DNA of 64,000 nucleotides from positions 1-64,000 of the forward strand of contig CAJUDV010000002.1 in NCBI GenBank assembly GCA_910585385.1. The letters are read 5' to 3'. The position numbers and the translations under genes are program-made. Positions within the stretch are counted from its first letter, which is position 1. The number at the start of each line of letters is the position of its first letter. The notes beneath the pieces were generated by a model that saw only the letters and a program-made list of their open reading frames with translations, searched no databases and was not told the origin of the DNA. The DNA comes from an uncultured Oscillibacter sp. (GTDB taxonomy: Bacteria; Bacillota; Clostridia; Oscillospirales; Oscillospiraceae). This document shows, piece after piece, positions 8,909 to 17,279 of the stretch.

Positions 8909-9952
8909 TCACGCTCTGGCGTGCCGCTGCCGCACCGGGGCGGGCAGGGGCGGCAGAATCCGCTCCCGGCGGTAGATCTCCCGCAGCTTCTTCCCCACGG
9001 CCTCCAGGCTCCGGCTCTCCGCCGTGGCCCGGCCCGCGGAGGTCAAATCCGGCAGGGAACCTGCGAGCATGCCTTCAACGCTCTGTTGAAACTCATCGGT
9101 CGCCGACGCTTTGTATACGTTTTTGCCGTTCTCCAGCCACCCGCTGTACACGGGGATGTCCCGCACTACCGTGGGGATTCCGCAGGCCAGGGCCTCCAGC
9201 ACCACGATGCCCTCGGTCTCCTCGCGGCTCATGAAGGCGAAGACGTCGGCTCCGCAGTAGGCCTCCCGCAGCCGCTCCCGGTCCACAAAGCCGGGGAAGC
9301 GGACGTTGGCGGGGGCGCTCTCCATGGCCCGGACGATCTCCTGAGGGATGAGCCGGGGATCTGTCCAGCCGAACCACAAAAATTGAGCGGAGGGAATCCT
9401 GCGGGCCAGGTCCAGAAACTCCGGCAGGCCCTTCCGGGCGATGGTGTGGCCCACGGAGATCACCGTCCGGGCGTTTTCCTCCAGACCGTACCGGAGGCGG
9501 AAGGCGGCCCGGGCGGCGGGGTCCGGCCGGAAGTAATCCGTGTCCACGCCGTTGGAGATGCTGTACACCGGGCGTTTCAGCCCGTAGCTCTCCAGCAGCC
9601 GCCGGGAGTACTCCGTGGGGGTCAGCACCACGTCCCCCAGGCCGTAGCAGAACTTGATCCACTGCCGGAACAGCGGGGCCAGGGCGTCGGAGCCCTTGAA
9701 GGAGCCCCGGAAGTCCTCCATGGTGGAGTGGCCGTACCAGACCACCTTCCTCCCCCGCAGGCGGGCCCCCAGGGCCGCCAGCACGGAGTCCGGCAGAACG
9801 GTGTTCACATGGACGGCGGCGGCGTCTCTGGTCCAGCGGGAGGTGGTTCCGATCTCCGCCCGCCGCAGGCACTCCCGCTGGTGGCGGATGGCCTGTCCCA
9901 CGCCGCTGCGGCCCACCAGCTTCTCCCCGCCGCTGTAGATGTAGATTTTCAT
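8909..9952 (-). CDS. GT4 glycosyltransferase, CpoA-like (second sugar of a glycolipid)
   Basis: 347 residues. The sequence has the two-Rossmann GT-B fold, with GHSTMEDFRGSFKGSDALAP, ITPTEYSRRLLESYG-like (VLTPTEYSRRLLESYG) and SNGVDTDYFRPD segments and the EX7E-type motif at EETEGIVVLEALACG. I recall these phrases from streptococcal CpoA, which adds the second sugar to glucosyl-diacylglycerol; the match is from memory and not a search. Start ATG 9952 has a strong GAGGAGG site; a longer in-frame start at 10072 lacks one. A related glycosyltransferase, probably for the first sugar, is two genes upstream. Confidence 0.8.
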   Translation of the reverse strand: MKIYIYSGGEKLVGRSGVGQAIRHQRECLRRAEIGTTSRWTRDAAAVHVNTVLPDSVLAALGARLRGRKVVWYGHSTMEDFRGSFKGSDALAPLFRQWIKFCYGLGDVVLTPTEYSRRLLESYGLKRPVYSISNGVDTDYFRPDPAARAAFRLRYGLEENARTVISVGHTIARKGLPEFLDLARRIPSAQFLWFGWTDPRLIPQEIVRAMESAPANVRFPGFVDRERLREAYCGADVFAFMSREETEGIVVLEALACGIPTVVRDIPVYSGWLENGKNVYKASATDEFQQSVEGMLAGSLPDLTSAGRATAESRSLEAVGKKLREIYRRERILPPLPAPVRQRHARA

Positions 9953-10080
9953 GGCGTCCTCCTCATTTGTTTCGCTGCTCTTAGCATGCCAGAAGTCTCT
10001 TGCGAACAACCGGACAAAATTCTTACAAATTTTCTGCGGTTTTGCCCATATGCGCCGGGATTTTGGGCGCACTCATCCAG

Positions 10081-10105
10081 GCGGGCGTCTCCGCCCGCTT
10101 TTTTT
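10081..10105 (+). terminator. Terminator-shaped hairpin of unclear purpose
   Basis: GCGGGCG, TCTC loop, CGCCCGC and then seven T residues: a textbook terminator on the plus strand, although no plus-strand gene precedes it and both flanking genes are on the minus strand. It may stop antisense transcripts or be a relic. The rest of 9953-10225 shows no gene. Confidence 0.5.
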
Positions 10106-10225
10106 GCCCTGCCGCCGGCGGCCTTCCCCGGCAAATCTGAGGCTTGCGCCGCTGGCACGGCTTTTCGGTTTTTACGTGAACCGCCAATTTACGGCGGGAA
10201 ATTTTTCAAGCCCCGGGCGCTTTCC

Positions 10226-10813
10226 TCAGCGGACGATCATCTGCCACACGGCGGTGAGGCCCAGGCTGTACAGGGCGATGGCGAAGGGCTTGCCCAGAAG
10301 GATGATGGCGGTGTACCTGCGCCAGGTCATGTCCGTGGTGCCCGCCAGATAGCACAAAAAGTCGTCCGGCGCCACCGGCAGGAAGATGGCCAGGGCGAAG
10401 AGCCGGGCGAAGCGGTCCCGCTCCTCCGCCCACCGGCTGTAACGCTGGATGGTCTTCTCAGAGAACAGCAGGGACAGCAGGGGCCTGCCGCAGTTCCGGG
10501 CCACGGCAAAGGCCATGAGGGAGCCTGCGCAGATACCCACATAGTTGTAGACAAAGCCCCAAACCGGGCCGAACAGGATCACGCCCACCAGGCACCCCAG
10601 GCCCCCGGGCAGCACGGGCACCACCACCTGCACCGCCTGAAAGGCGGTGAACAGCAGGGCCCCGGCGATTCCCAGGCTGGAGACCAGGGCCTCCAGACGC
10701 TCCTGGGAGGTCAGCACGCCGGTTTGCCAGCCCCACAGGGCCACCGCCACGCACAGGAGGAACCCGGCGGCGGACACGGCCTGGAGGACCGTCTTCTCCG
10801 CGGGCCGGCTCAC
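10226..10813 (-). CDS. VTT/TVP38 (DedA-like) membrane protein
   Basis: 195 residues with about five hydrophobic segments and the VTT-domain phrases LPGGLGCLVGVILFGPVWGF (glycine-rich re-entrant motif), GSLMAFAVARNCGRP and FARLFALAIFLPVAPDDFL. Such proteins act in lipid scrambling or membrane homeostasis; B. subtilis and cyanobacterial relatives are poorly defined. GTG at 10813 forms a GTGA overlap with the upstream glycosyltransferase stop, so the two are coupled. The open frame extends much further upstream but that part is an antisense-like shadow of the glycosyltransferase. Grouping with glycolipid enzymes suggests a role in lipid handling (inference). Confidence 0.82.
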   Translation of the reverse strand: MSRPAEKTVLQAVSAAGFLLCVAVALWGWQTGVLTSQERLEALVSSLGIAGALLFTAFQAVQVVVPVLPGGLGCLVGVILFGPVWGFVYNYVGICAGSLMAFAVARNCGRPLLSLLFSEKTIQRYSRWAEERDRFARLFALAIFLPVAPDDFLCYLAGTTDMTWRRYTAIILLGKPFAIALYSLGLTAVWQMIVR

Positions 10814-11994
10814 GCGGAGACACCCCGGCAGACCTCCGCCGCGGCGCGGCGGGCAATCTGCTCTTCGTAGATGGCCTCCACCCGCTCCGCAAAGCGCTGG
10901 GCGGAGAACTCCTCCGCGGAGGCCCGGGCGCCCCGGGCCAGCCGCTCCCGGTGGTGGGGATGGGCCAGAAAGTCGGAGAGCCTGGCCTGGAACTCCGCCT
11001 CGTCCCGGTACTGCCAGCCGTTCTCCCCGTTCCGAATCACACCGGCAAGGCAGGGGTCCGCCCGGCACAGGGCGGGGACGCCGGCGGCCAGGGCCTCGAT
11101 GTAGGTCAGTCCCTGGGTCTCGCTGGTGGAGGCGCTGACAAACAGGTCTCCCAGCTGGTACCAGTCCGCCACCTGTTCCGGAGGTACCATGCCGGCGAAC
11201 ACCACGTCCGGAGACGTCAGGCCCAGGGCCGCCGCCGTCTGCTCCAGCCGCGGGCGGTCGGGACCGTCTCCCACGATGAGAAGGGTGACGGGGGCGTCCC
11301 GCATGGCGGCGCGGCAGCGCAGCAGCTCGTCGGCGTTCTTCTCCTCCGCCAGGCGGCCCACGGAGACCAGAACGGTTCGCTCCGCCGGAATATCCAGGCT
11401 GGCCCGCAGCACCGCGGACCGCCAGGGGTCCGCCTCTCTGTTGAAGGGGGCGAGGTCGATGCCGGAGGGCACCACAAACACCGGGCAGCGGACGCCGTAG
11501 CGCTGCAGCAGCATCCGTACCTTGCCGGTGGGGGCGATGAGACAGTCCGTCCGAGCCGCTACCCACCGTGAGAACACCGCCGCCGCCTGCTTTCCAAACC
11601 GGACGCTGGGGGAGAAGTAGTGGGTGTAGTCCTCGTACACCGTGTGGTAGGTGTGGACCAGGGGGATGTCCAGCTCCTCGGCGATGCGGCGGGCCAGGAA
11701 GAAGGTGGAGAACTCGCACTGGGAGTGGACCACCTCCGGCCCCCAGGCAATCAGCTCCCGCACCCACTTTCCCGCCAGGGCCGTCCGCAGCCGGGCGCCG
11801 GGGTACACAAGGCCCGCGGCGATGGAGCCAAGGTACGTCACGCCGCCGCTCTCCCAGGAGCGGCGGCTCTGGGACAGGGTCAGCACCCGGACCTCGTGTC
11901 CGCGCCGCTCCAGCTCCTGCCGGAGATTTTTCACCGAGGTCACCACCCCGTTGACGGCGGGGCTGTACCAGTCGGATGTAATGAGAATTTTCAT
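10810..11994 (-). CDS. GT4 glycosyltransferase, monoglucosyl-diacylglycerol synthase-like
   Basis: 394 residues. N-terminus MKILITSDWYSPAVNGVVTS is the acceptor-side motif of alpha-monoglucosyl-diacylglycerol synthases and related GT4 enzymes. Other marks are HTYHTVYEDYTHYF, VPSGIDLAPF, VSVGRLAEEKN and the EX7E motif in SETQGLTYIEALAAG. It likely transfers glucose from UDP-glucose to diacylglycerol at the inner membrane face, with the CpoA-like enzyme adding the next sugar. Mannosyltransferases of similar sequence are the alternative. ATG 11994 follows AGAGGGA. First gene of the operon with the promoter at 12112-12140. Confidence 0.8.
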   Translation of the reverse strand: MKILITSDWYSPAVNGVVTSVKNLRQELERRGHEVRVLTLSQSRRSWESGGVTYLGSIAAGLVYPGARLRTALAGKWVRELIAWGPEVVHSQCEFSTFFLARRIAEELDIPLVHTYHTVYEDYTHYFSPSVRFGKQAAAVFSRWVAARTDCLIAPTGKVRMLLQRYGVRCPVFVVPSGIDLAPFNREADPWRSAVLRASLDIPAERTVLVSVGRLAEEKNADELLRCRAAMRDAPVTLLIVGDGPDRPRLEQTAAALGLTSPDVVFAGMVPPEQVADWYQLGDLFVSASTSETQGLTYIEALAAGVPALCRADPCLAGVIRNGENGWQYRDEAEFQARLSDFLAHPHHRERLARGARASAEEFSAQRFAERVEAIYEEQIARRAAAEVCRGVSA

Positions 11995-12101
11995 GTGGGG
12001 TCCCTCTTTTCGCGTTGTTCTAACCATTCTTACGAGATGGCGGATTGTTTTTCTTCAAAATCCGGAAATTATTTTATGTCACCCTTGTATCACTGTACTA
12101 G

Positions 12102-12140
12102 TGTATTAGATATAATAATACAGTTAATACAGCTTGTCAA
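12102..12140 (-). promoter_or_regulatory. Strong promoter with overlapping inverted repeat
   Basis: On the minus strand: perfect TTGACA (12135-12140), 17-bp spacer, TATTAT (12112-12117). A 7-bp perfect inverted repeat TGTATTA-N7-TAATACA (12102-12122) covers the -10 region. The surrounding sequence repeats the motif CTGTATTA. This looks like an operator for an unidentified repressor controlling glycolipid synthesis. The region is markedly AT-rich compared with its surroundings. Confidence 0.72.
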
Positions 12141-12247
12141 GGGGCGCGGCGGATTTTTGCCGGATTTTTGAAGCGCCGCTGTTACGTTTTGAGAATATCA
12201 CCGGAATCTGTCCAAAATCTTTCTGAAATCTAACGGTTTTGAAAGAA

Positions 12248-12277
12248 CGGCGGCCCCAGCGGCACGCAGGGCCGCCG
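12248..12277 (-). terminator. Terminator of the Bce-type operon
   Basis: A 9-bp stem CGGCGGCCC/GGGCCGCCG with a 12-nt loop, followed on the minus strand by TTCTTTC. It lies just beyond the permease stop codon. Confidence 0.6.
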
Positions 12278-12294
12278 GGACCGCTGAGCGGGGG

Positions 12295-14331
12295 TCAGCG
12301 CCGCGCCTCGCCGCCTACGATCCGGTCGTAGGCGGAGGCGGTGAGGCCGTAAACCAGGGCGTAGATGACGCAGAAGGCCAGCATGGTTCCGGCGGTGCAG
12401 AGGGCGAACAGCCGCACGTCGTGGAGGTTGAAGAGCTCCAGCATCCTCGAGAGCATGGGGAAGGCCGCCAGCACGTGGACCCCCGCCGTCCCCAGGGGCA
12501 GGAAGAACACCAGCAGGATCTGGCTGTGGATGGAGGCCTTGACCTCCTTCTCCGTCATGCCCACCTGGCGGCAGATGTGGTAGCGCCGCTGGTCCTCGTA
12601 CCCTTCGGAGATCTGCTTGTAGTAGATGATGAGGACGGTGGTCATCAAAAAGAGGAGCCCTAAGAACACCCCCAGGAACAAGAAGCCCCCGTACATGGCG
12701 TAGTACTCCCTTGCCTGGTCCTGCTTGCTGACAGAGCTGATGCCGCCCTCCCGCAGGCTCAGGCGGTGCACCAGGTCCTCGGTCTGGGCCAGCTTTTCCC
12801 CGTAATCCTCTCCGGGCAGATTCATCTGGATACGGAACTGGCGGCCGGTGCGGTCCCGGTCCATGGCCATGAGGCTTTCCGCCGTCTCCCGGTCCGCCAC
12901 CACCAGGAACAGCTCCACCTCCTCGCCGCCCAGCAAGTTGGTGGTGGCGTGACGGATGGGGTCTGTGATCCCGCCCTGGACATGGAAGGAGTATCCCTCC
13001 AGGTCAGAGGGGGATTCGATATATGAGGCGGGGTGCTCGTCGTTGAACCGGGCGATCCGGAAGTCTGCGGGGAAGTTCTCCAGGCCAACGGCATGAACCA
13101 GCGCCTCGCCCGGAGCCAGGCTGACGGCCTGGCCGGTCAGGCGGGCGTAGTCCTCCGCGGCCACGATCTCCAGCAGCGTCCGCTGGGTGCCGGGGCTCAT
13201 ATTCAAAGACAGCACCCCGTTGCGCCACCCGCAGTACACCCAGTAGCGGTTATAATATTGAAGGTCCTGGATATCACAAACAGAGGCTGCCTCCCGCCGC
13301 ACCTCCTCCAGGTATGCCATGGAGTCTCCGCTTTGCTGGTCCAGGTCCTGGAGGAACTCGATGTCGTAGGGGAACATCTGCTCCAGGGCCCGGTCCAGGC
13401 CGACGTACAGACAGATGGTGGTGGACACCGTCACCAGCACCATGGTGGAGAGGATGCAGATGTTGGCAAGGCCCACGGCGTTTTGCTTCATGCGGTAGAG
13501 AAGGCCGGAGACGGCGGTGAAGTGATTTGTCTGATAGTAGAAATTCCTGTTGGCCCGGAGCCGCTTCAGCAGGGCGACGGACCCGGCGGTGAACAGACAG
13601 TAGGTGCCCAGCATCACCAGCGCCACTGCCGGGAAGAAAAAGGCCATGGCCACAATGGAGCTTTTCATGGTAAAGGAGAGGCCGTAGCCCCCCAGCAGGG
13701 CCGCGAGGCCGATGAGCGCCAGCAGCCACCTGGTCCGGGGCTCCCGCTCCCCGGCGCTCTCACTGTGGAGCAGCTCCACGGGTCTGGAGCGGTACAGCCG
13801 GAGGAGGTTTTGGAACAGCGTCAGGACCATCAGCACGGCGAAGAGGACGGCCGTCTCCGCGATTCCCGGCAGGCTGACGGAAAAGCCGAACAGCACCGGC
13901 AGGTGGGACATTTTCAAAACCACCAGCAGCATCAGCTTTGAGAGGAGAATGCCCGCGAGAATTCCGCCGCTGATCACCGCCGCCGTGCACAGGGCCGTCT
14001 CCCAGCACATCACCAGGGCGATGTGGCGCTTCTCCAGGCCCAGGATGTTGTAGAGGCCCAGCTCCCGCTGCCGCCGCTTCATGACGAAGCTGTTGGCGTA
14101 CAGCAGGATCACGGCGGCAAAGAGAGCCACCACAAAGCAGCCCATGTCGCTCAGGGACTGGAGGTACATGGCACCCCGGACGGTTTTCAGCGTCTCGTGG
14201 CCGGAGAGGAAGCGGAGGATGTAGTACATGGCCGCCACGCCGCCGCAGGAGAGGAGGTAGGGCCCGTAGTACCGCCCGTTCCGCATGAGGTTCACCAGGG
14301 CCAGCCGGGGAAAGAAGCCGGACTTACGCAT
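12295..14331 (-). CDS. BceB-type ABC permease (peptide sensing/detoxification)
   Basis: 678 residues with the ten-helix BceB plan: a first block of helices, FtsX core, a large extracytoplasmic domain at roughly residues 310-530 between helices 7 and 8, and a three-helix FtsX block at the C-terminus. Typical start PRLALVNLMRNGRYYGPYLL. BceB transporters free cell-wall precursors from antimicrobial peptides and pass a flux signal to their kinase. ATG 14331 (AAGGCGGTGAG upstream) is preferred over GTG 14340. The start lies inside the ATPase gene, so translation is coupled. Confidence 0.88.
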   Translation of the reverse strand: MRKSGFFPRLALVNLMRNGRYYGPYLLSCGGVAAMYYILRFLSGHETLKTVRGAMYLQSLSDMGCFVVALFAAVILLYANSFVMKRRQRELGLYNILGLEKRHIALVMCWETALCTAAVISGGILAGILLSKLMLLVVLKMSHLPVLFGFSVSLPGIAETAVLFAVLMVLTLFQNLLRLYRSRPVELLHSESAGEREPRTRWLLALIGLAALLGGYGLSFTMKSSIVAMAFFFPAVALVMLGTYCLFTAGSVALLKRLRANRNFYYQTNHFTAVSGLLYRMKQNAVGLANICILSTMVLVTVSTTICLYVGLDRALEQMFPYDIEFLQDLDQQSGDSMAYLEEVRREAASVCDIQDLQYYNRYWVYCGWRNGVLSLNMSPGTQRTLLEIVAAEDYARLTGQAVSLAPGEALVHAVGLENFPADFRIARFNDEHPASYIESPSDLEGYSFHVQGGITDPIRHATTNLLGGEEVELFLVVADRETAESLMAMDRDRTGRQFRIQMNLPGEDYGEKLAQTEDLVHRLSLREGGISSVSKQDQAREYYAMYGGFLFLGVFLGLLFLMTTVLIIYYKQISEGYEDQRRYHICRQVGMTEKEVKASIHSQILLVFFLPLGTAGVHVLAAFPMLSRMLELFNLHDVRLFALCTAGTMLAFCVIYALVYGLTASAYDRIVGGEARR

Positions 14332-15091
14332 GGGACTCACCGCCTTGGGAGAGCACCGTCAGGGTGTCGGAGATGCGGCGGAACTGGGCCTCCTGGGTCT
14401 CCCCGCCCCGGTAGAGCTGGTGGTAGACCTGGCCGTCCCGCAGGAACAGCACCCGCCCGGCGTGGCTGGCGGCCTTGACGGAGTGGGTGACCATTAAAAT
14501 GGTCTGGCCGTCCCGGTTGATCTCCCCAAAGAGCTCCAGCAGGTTGTCGGAGGCCCGGGAGTCCAGGGCCCCGGTGGGCTCGTCCGCCAGGACGATCTGG
14601 GGCTCGGTGATGAGGGCCCGGGCGGCGGCGCAGCGCTGTTTCTGTCCGCCGGAGACCTCATAGGGGAATTTGTCCAGGATGTCGGAGATGCCCAGCTGCT
14701 TTGCCAGGGGGCGGAGCTTGGCGTCCATGGCCTCAAAGTCCTTCCCCGCCAGCACCAGGGGCAGGAAGATGTTGTCCCGCAGGGAGAAGGTATCCAGCAG
14801 GTTGAAGTCCTGGAACACAAAGCCCAGGTGGGAGCGGCGGAAGGCCGCCAGGTCCCGCTCCCGGATGTCGGAGAGGGCCTTGCCGTTGAGACAGACCTCC
14901 CCGGCGGTGGGGCGGTCCAGGGCCGCCAGGATGTTTAAGAGGGTGGTTTTGCCGGAGCCGGACTCCCCCATAATGGCCACATACTCCCCGGGCTCCACGG
15001 AGAAGCTGACGCTGCGCAGGGCCTCCACCTGGTTTCCGCCGAAGCGGGTGGTGTAGACCTTCTGCAGGTGCTGTACTTCCAGTAATGACAT
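14324..15091 (-). CDS. BceA-type ABC transporter ATPase
   Basis: 255 residues, the standard length. Walker A is GESGSGKTTLLN, the signature is VSGGQKQR, and Walker B/D-loop is IVLADEPTGALDS, with the switch histidine in MVTHSV. It powers the overlapping permease. A strong AAGGAGG site precedes ATG 15091. The 197-bp gap before it contains its own regulated promoter with a BceR-type box, so it can be induced independently of the kinase and regulator genes upstream. Confidence 0.93.
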   Translation of the reverse strand: MSLLEVQHLQKVYTTRFGGNQVEALRSVSFSVEPGEYVAIMGESGSGKTTLLNILAALDRPTAGEVCLNGKALSDIRERDLAAFRRSHLGFVFQDFNLLDTFSLRDNIFLPLVLAGKDFEAMDAKLRPLAKQLGISDILDKFPYEVSGGQKQRCAAARALITEPQIVLADEPTGALDSRASDNLLELFGEINRDGQTILMVTHSVKAASHAGRVLFLRDGQVYHQLYRGGETQEAQFRRISDTLTVLSQGGESHA

Positions 15092-15124
15092 GAAAATGTC
15101 CTCCTTGGGTTGGATTCTGCACCC

Positions 15125-15199
15125 AGTATACCAGACGCGCCGGACCGCCAGCCATCGATTTGGCTTACAGTCCGGCGCGATAGCTTACAATTTTGTAAG
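15125..15199 (-). promoter_or_regulatory. BceR-type box and weak promoter of the transporter genes
   Basis: The palindrome CTTACAAAATTGTAAG (15184-15199) fits the TNACA-N4-TGTAA pattern I associate with BceR-like regulators. A further GCTTACA half-site is placed 20 bp away, two helical turns (15163-15169 region). On the minus strand a TATACT -10 box lies at 15125-15130, with no recognisable -35, as expected for an activator-dependent promoter. A 10-bp inverted repeat CGCGCCGGAC (15136-15145 and 15170-15179) brackets the -35 area. Confidence 0.75.
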
Positions 15200-15288
15200 G
15201 TTGGGAGAACCGGGAACTCACTGAGGCCAAGTCCGACGACCGGGGAGCGGGAGCCGGGCGGTTGAGGGGGAATGGCCCCTGCGCTTTC

Positions 15289-16272
15289 TCACTCCACCAC
15301 CCGCCGCCCCCGGCTCAGGTCCAGGCGCACCAGGGTGCCCTGGCCGGGGCGGGAGGTGACGGTAATGCCGTGACCCAGCCGCTCACACACCTGCTTGCTG
15401 AGGTACAGCCCGATGCCGGTGGACTTCCGCTCCGTCCGGCCGTTGTACCCGGTAAAGCCCTTTTCAAAGACCCGGGGCAGGTCCTCGGGCCGGATGCCGA
15501 TGCCGCTGTCGGCAATGACCACCGTGTCCCCGTCGCCGTAGACGCGGATAACGCCGCCCTCCGGCGTGTATTTCAGGGCGTTGGAGAGCGCCTGCTCCAC
15601 CACGAAGCCCAGCCACTTGCCGTCCGTCAGCACGGTCTTTCCCGTCTCGCGGAAATCCAGGGTGATCTTTTTCAATATGAACATCTTGGCCAGCTTCCGC
15701 ACCGCCCCCCGGAGGAGCTGGTCCAGGTTGCAGTCCTGGAGGACGTAGTCCGTGGAGCTGCTGTCCAGCCGCAGGTAGGACAGGACCATCTCCACGTACT
15801 GCTCGATCTTTAAGAGCTCCACCTCCAGGGGGGCTCTGTCCGGCCTCTCCTGGAGCAGCAGGCCCAGGGCGGCGATGGGGGTTTTGATCTGGTGGGCCCA
15901 GACGGTGTAGTAGTCCGTCATGTCCCGGAGGCGGTTCTCATTTTCCGCTGCCAGCCGGGTCCGGTCCTGGCAGAGCGCCTGGATCAGGGCCTGGTAATCC
16001 TCCTCCAAAAGCCCTGTGGGAGGCGGCAGGGGCAGGACCTTCTCCCGGGCCTGCCGCAGCAGCAGGCGCAGTTCCTGGTGCCGGGCGCGGAAGCGGCCAT
16101 ACCCCAGGGCGAAGAGGACCAGCCCCAAAACCAGGCACAGGGCCCCGGCGTAGATCAACGCCTCCGCCGGCAGGCTGTACAGGAAAAACACCGCCGCGAA
16201 GATCACGAAGAATCCCGCCAGCAGAAGCAGCAGCTTGTACTGCCGCCGCAGGTACGCCGCGAGCAGGTTCAT
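15289..16272 (-). CDS. BceS-type sensor histidine kinase
   Basis: 327 residues: two closely spaced membrane helices near residues 15-60 with almost no extracellular loop (an intramembrane-sensing kinase), a DHp domain with the phospho-accepting histidine in YTVWAHQIKTPIAALG, and a HATPase domain with N-box QALSNALKYTPEG and G-box IADSGIGI. Such kinases detect the state of the BceAB transporter rather than the peptide. ATG overlaps the regulator stop (ATGA). Confidence 0.92.
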   Translation of the reverse strand: MNLLAAYLRRQYKLLLLLAGFFVIFAAVFFLYSLPAEALIYAGALCLVLGLVLFALGYGRFRARHQELRLLLRQAREKVLPLPPPTGLLEEDYQALIQALCQDRTRLAAENENRLRDMTDYYTVWAHQIKTPIAALGLLLQERPDRAPLEVELLKIEQYVEMVLSYLRLDSSSTDYVLQDCNLDQLLRGAVRKLAKMFILKKITLDFRETGKTVLTDGKWLGFVVEQALSNALKYTPEGGVIRVYGDGDTVVIADSGIGIRPEDLPRVFEKGFTGYNGRTERKSTGIGLYLSKQVCERLGHGITVTSRPGQGTLVRLDLSRGRRVVE

Positions 16273-16949
16273 AGGCGGTCCTCCACCAGGTAGCCAGCCC
16301 CCCGGCAGGTGCGGATGAAGCCGCCGAGGCCGGCGGCCTCCAGCTTTTTGCGCAGGCGGTTCACATTGACGCTGAGGGTGTTCTCATCCACGAAGCTGTC
16401 CGAGGCCCACAGGCATTCCATGATGGTCTCCCGGCTGACGATAGACCCCTTGCGCTCCAGGAGAAGCTGGAGGATCTTGTGCTCGTTTTTGGTGAGCTCC
16501 ACCCGCTGCCCCGCCGCCGTCAGCGTGCCGTGGTCGAGGTTCAGCACCGCCCCGCCGCAGGAGAGCAGCCGGGCCGCGGGGCCGAAGTCGTAGGCCCGCC
16601 GCAATGCCGCCTGGACCTTGGCGGAGAGGACCTGGAGGTCAAAGGGCTTGGGCAGCAGGTCGTCCCCGCCCATCTGCATGGCGGTGACCATGCTGACGTT
16701 GTCCGAGGCGGAGGAGACAAAGATGATGGGCACCTTGGAGACCCGGCGGATCTCCGTACACCAGTGGTAGCCGTTGAAGAAGGGCAGGGAGATGTCCAGC
16801 AGCACCAGCTGGGGGTCAAAGGCGGCGAATTCCGAGAGCACGCTGTCAAACCGCTCTGCCTGGGCCACTTCATAGCCCCAGCCCTCCAGATGCCGTTTCA
16901 TAGCCCCGGCAATCACAGGGTCGTCCTCCACGATGAAAATTCGGTACAT
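16269..16949 (-). CDS. BceR-type response regulator (OmpR family)
   Basis: 226 residues. The receiver domain shows the acidic pair IVEDD, the phosphorylated Asp in VLLDISLPFFNG and the lysine in LPKPFD. The OmpR winged-helix DNA-binding domain follows (ELTKNEHKILQLLLERKG ... VNRLRKKLEAAGL). It should bind the inverted repeat at 15184-15199 ahead of the ATPase gene. ATG 16949 follows GGGAGGCGG; a longer in-frame extension upstream falls in the palindromic region and is not credible. Confidence 0.93.
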   Translation of the reverse strand: MYRIFIVEDDPVIAGAMKRHLEGWGYEVAQAERFDSVLSEFAAFDPQLVLLDISLPFFNGYHWCTEIRRVSKVPIIFVSSASDNVSMVTAMQMGGDDLLPKPFDLQVLSAKVQAALRRAYDFGPAARLLSCGGAVLNLDHGTLTAAGQRVELTKNEHKILQLLLERKGSIVSRETIMECLWASDSFVDENTLSVNVNRLRKKLEAAGLGGFIRTCRGAGYLVEDRL

Positions 16950-17014
16950 GGTTTTCCGCCTCCCAAATAAACTCGTTTGGAGCATACCACCGCCAAAGGG
17001 AAAAGTCAAATGAA

Positions 17015-17268
17015 AGAGGAGCCGCCTTCGGCGGCTCCTCTGCATGTCAAAAAAGCGGCGCAGCCGCTTTTTGACAGGGGGGTTCGCTCTGCTCTGCGCC
17101 TCGGCTGCGCGCCTGCAGCGCACAATTCGGCGCCCGCTCCGCGCAAAGTGTTTTTCCCACGTACACGCCGCGGGAAAAACGATTCCGCTTTATTTCGCGC
17201 CCGCGGGCGCGAAACTCCTGCGGAGGGCTTTTTTGACAGTCTGAGGAGCCGCCAAAGGCGGCTCCTCT
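17015..17268. repeat. Palindromic repeat element with 41-bp imperfect terminal repeats
   Basis: Each end is itself a hairpin (AGAGGAGCCGCC, 3-nt loop, complement) followed by a short linker and TGTCAAAAAAG. The right end read in reverse matches the left over about 41 bp with roughly four changes. Inside the left end is another hairpin, TGTCAAAAA-AGCGGC-GCA-GCCGCT-TTTTGACA, and the middle holds several GC palindromes. A 66-codon open frame runs through it, but its composition follows the palindromes and I do not call it a gene. The element fills most of the 330-bp gap between the regulator and the anti-sigma-like gene and can act as a terminator in both directions. Confidence 0.7.
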
Positions 17269-17279
17269 CCTCGATGGAT

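Noticed and set aside
8695..9234. 179-codon plus-strand frame running through the MITE and into the glycosyltransferase
   Set aside because: Starts inside the mobile element and ends within an antisense region; not a gene.
10814..11767. Long upstream extension of the VTT protein frame
   Set aside because: It overlaps the glycosyltransferase gene in another frame and reads as Gly/Arg/Pro-rich shadow; the GTGA overlap gives a natural start at 10813.
17044..17244. 66-codon open frame inside the palindromic element
   Set aside because: The sequence is dictated by the inverted repeats and lacks a ribosome site. Such frames recur wherever the repeat does, without evidence of translation.
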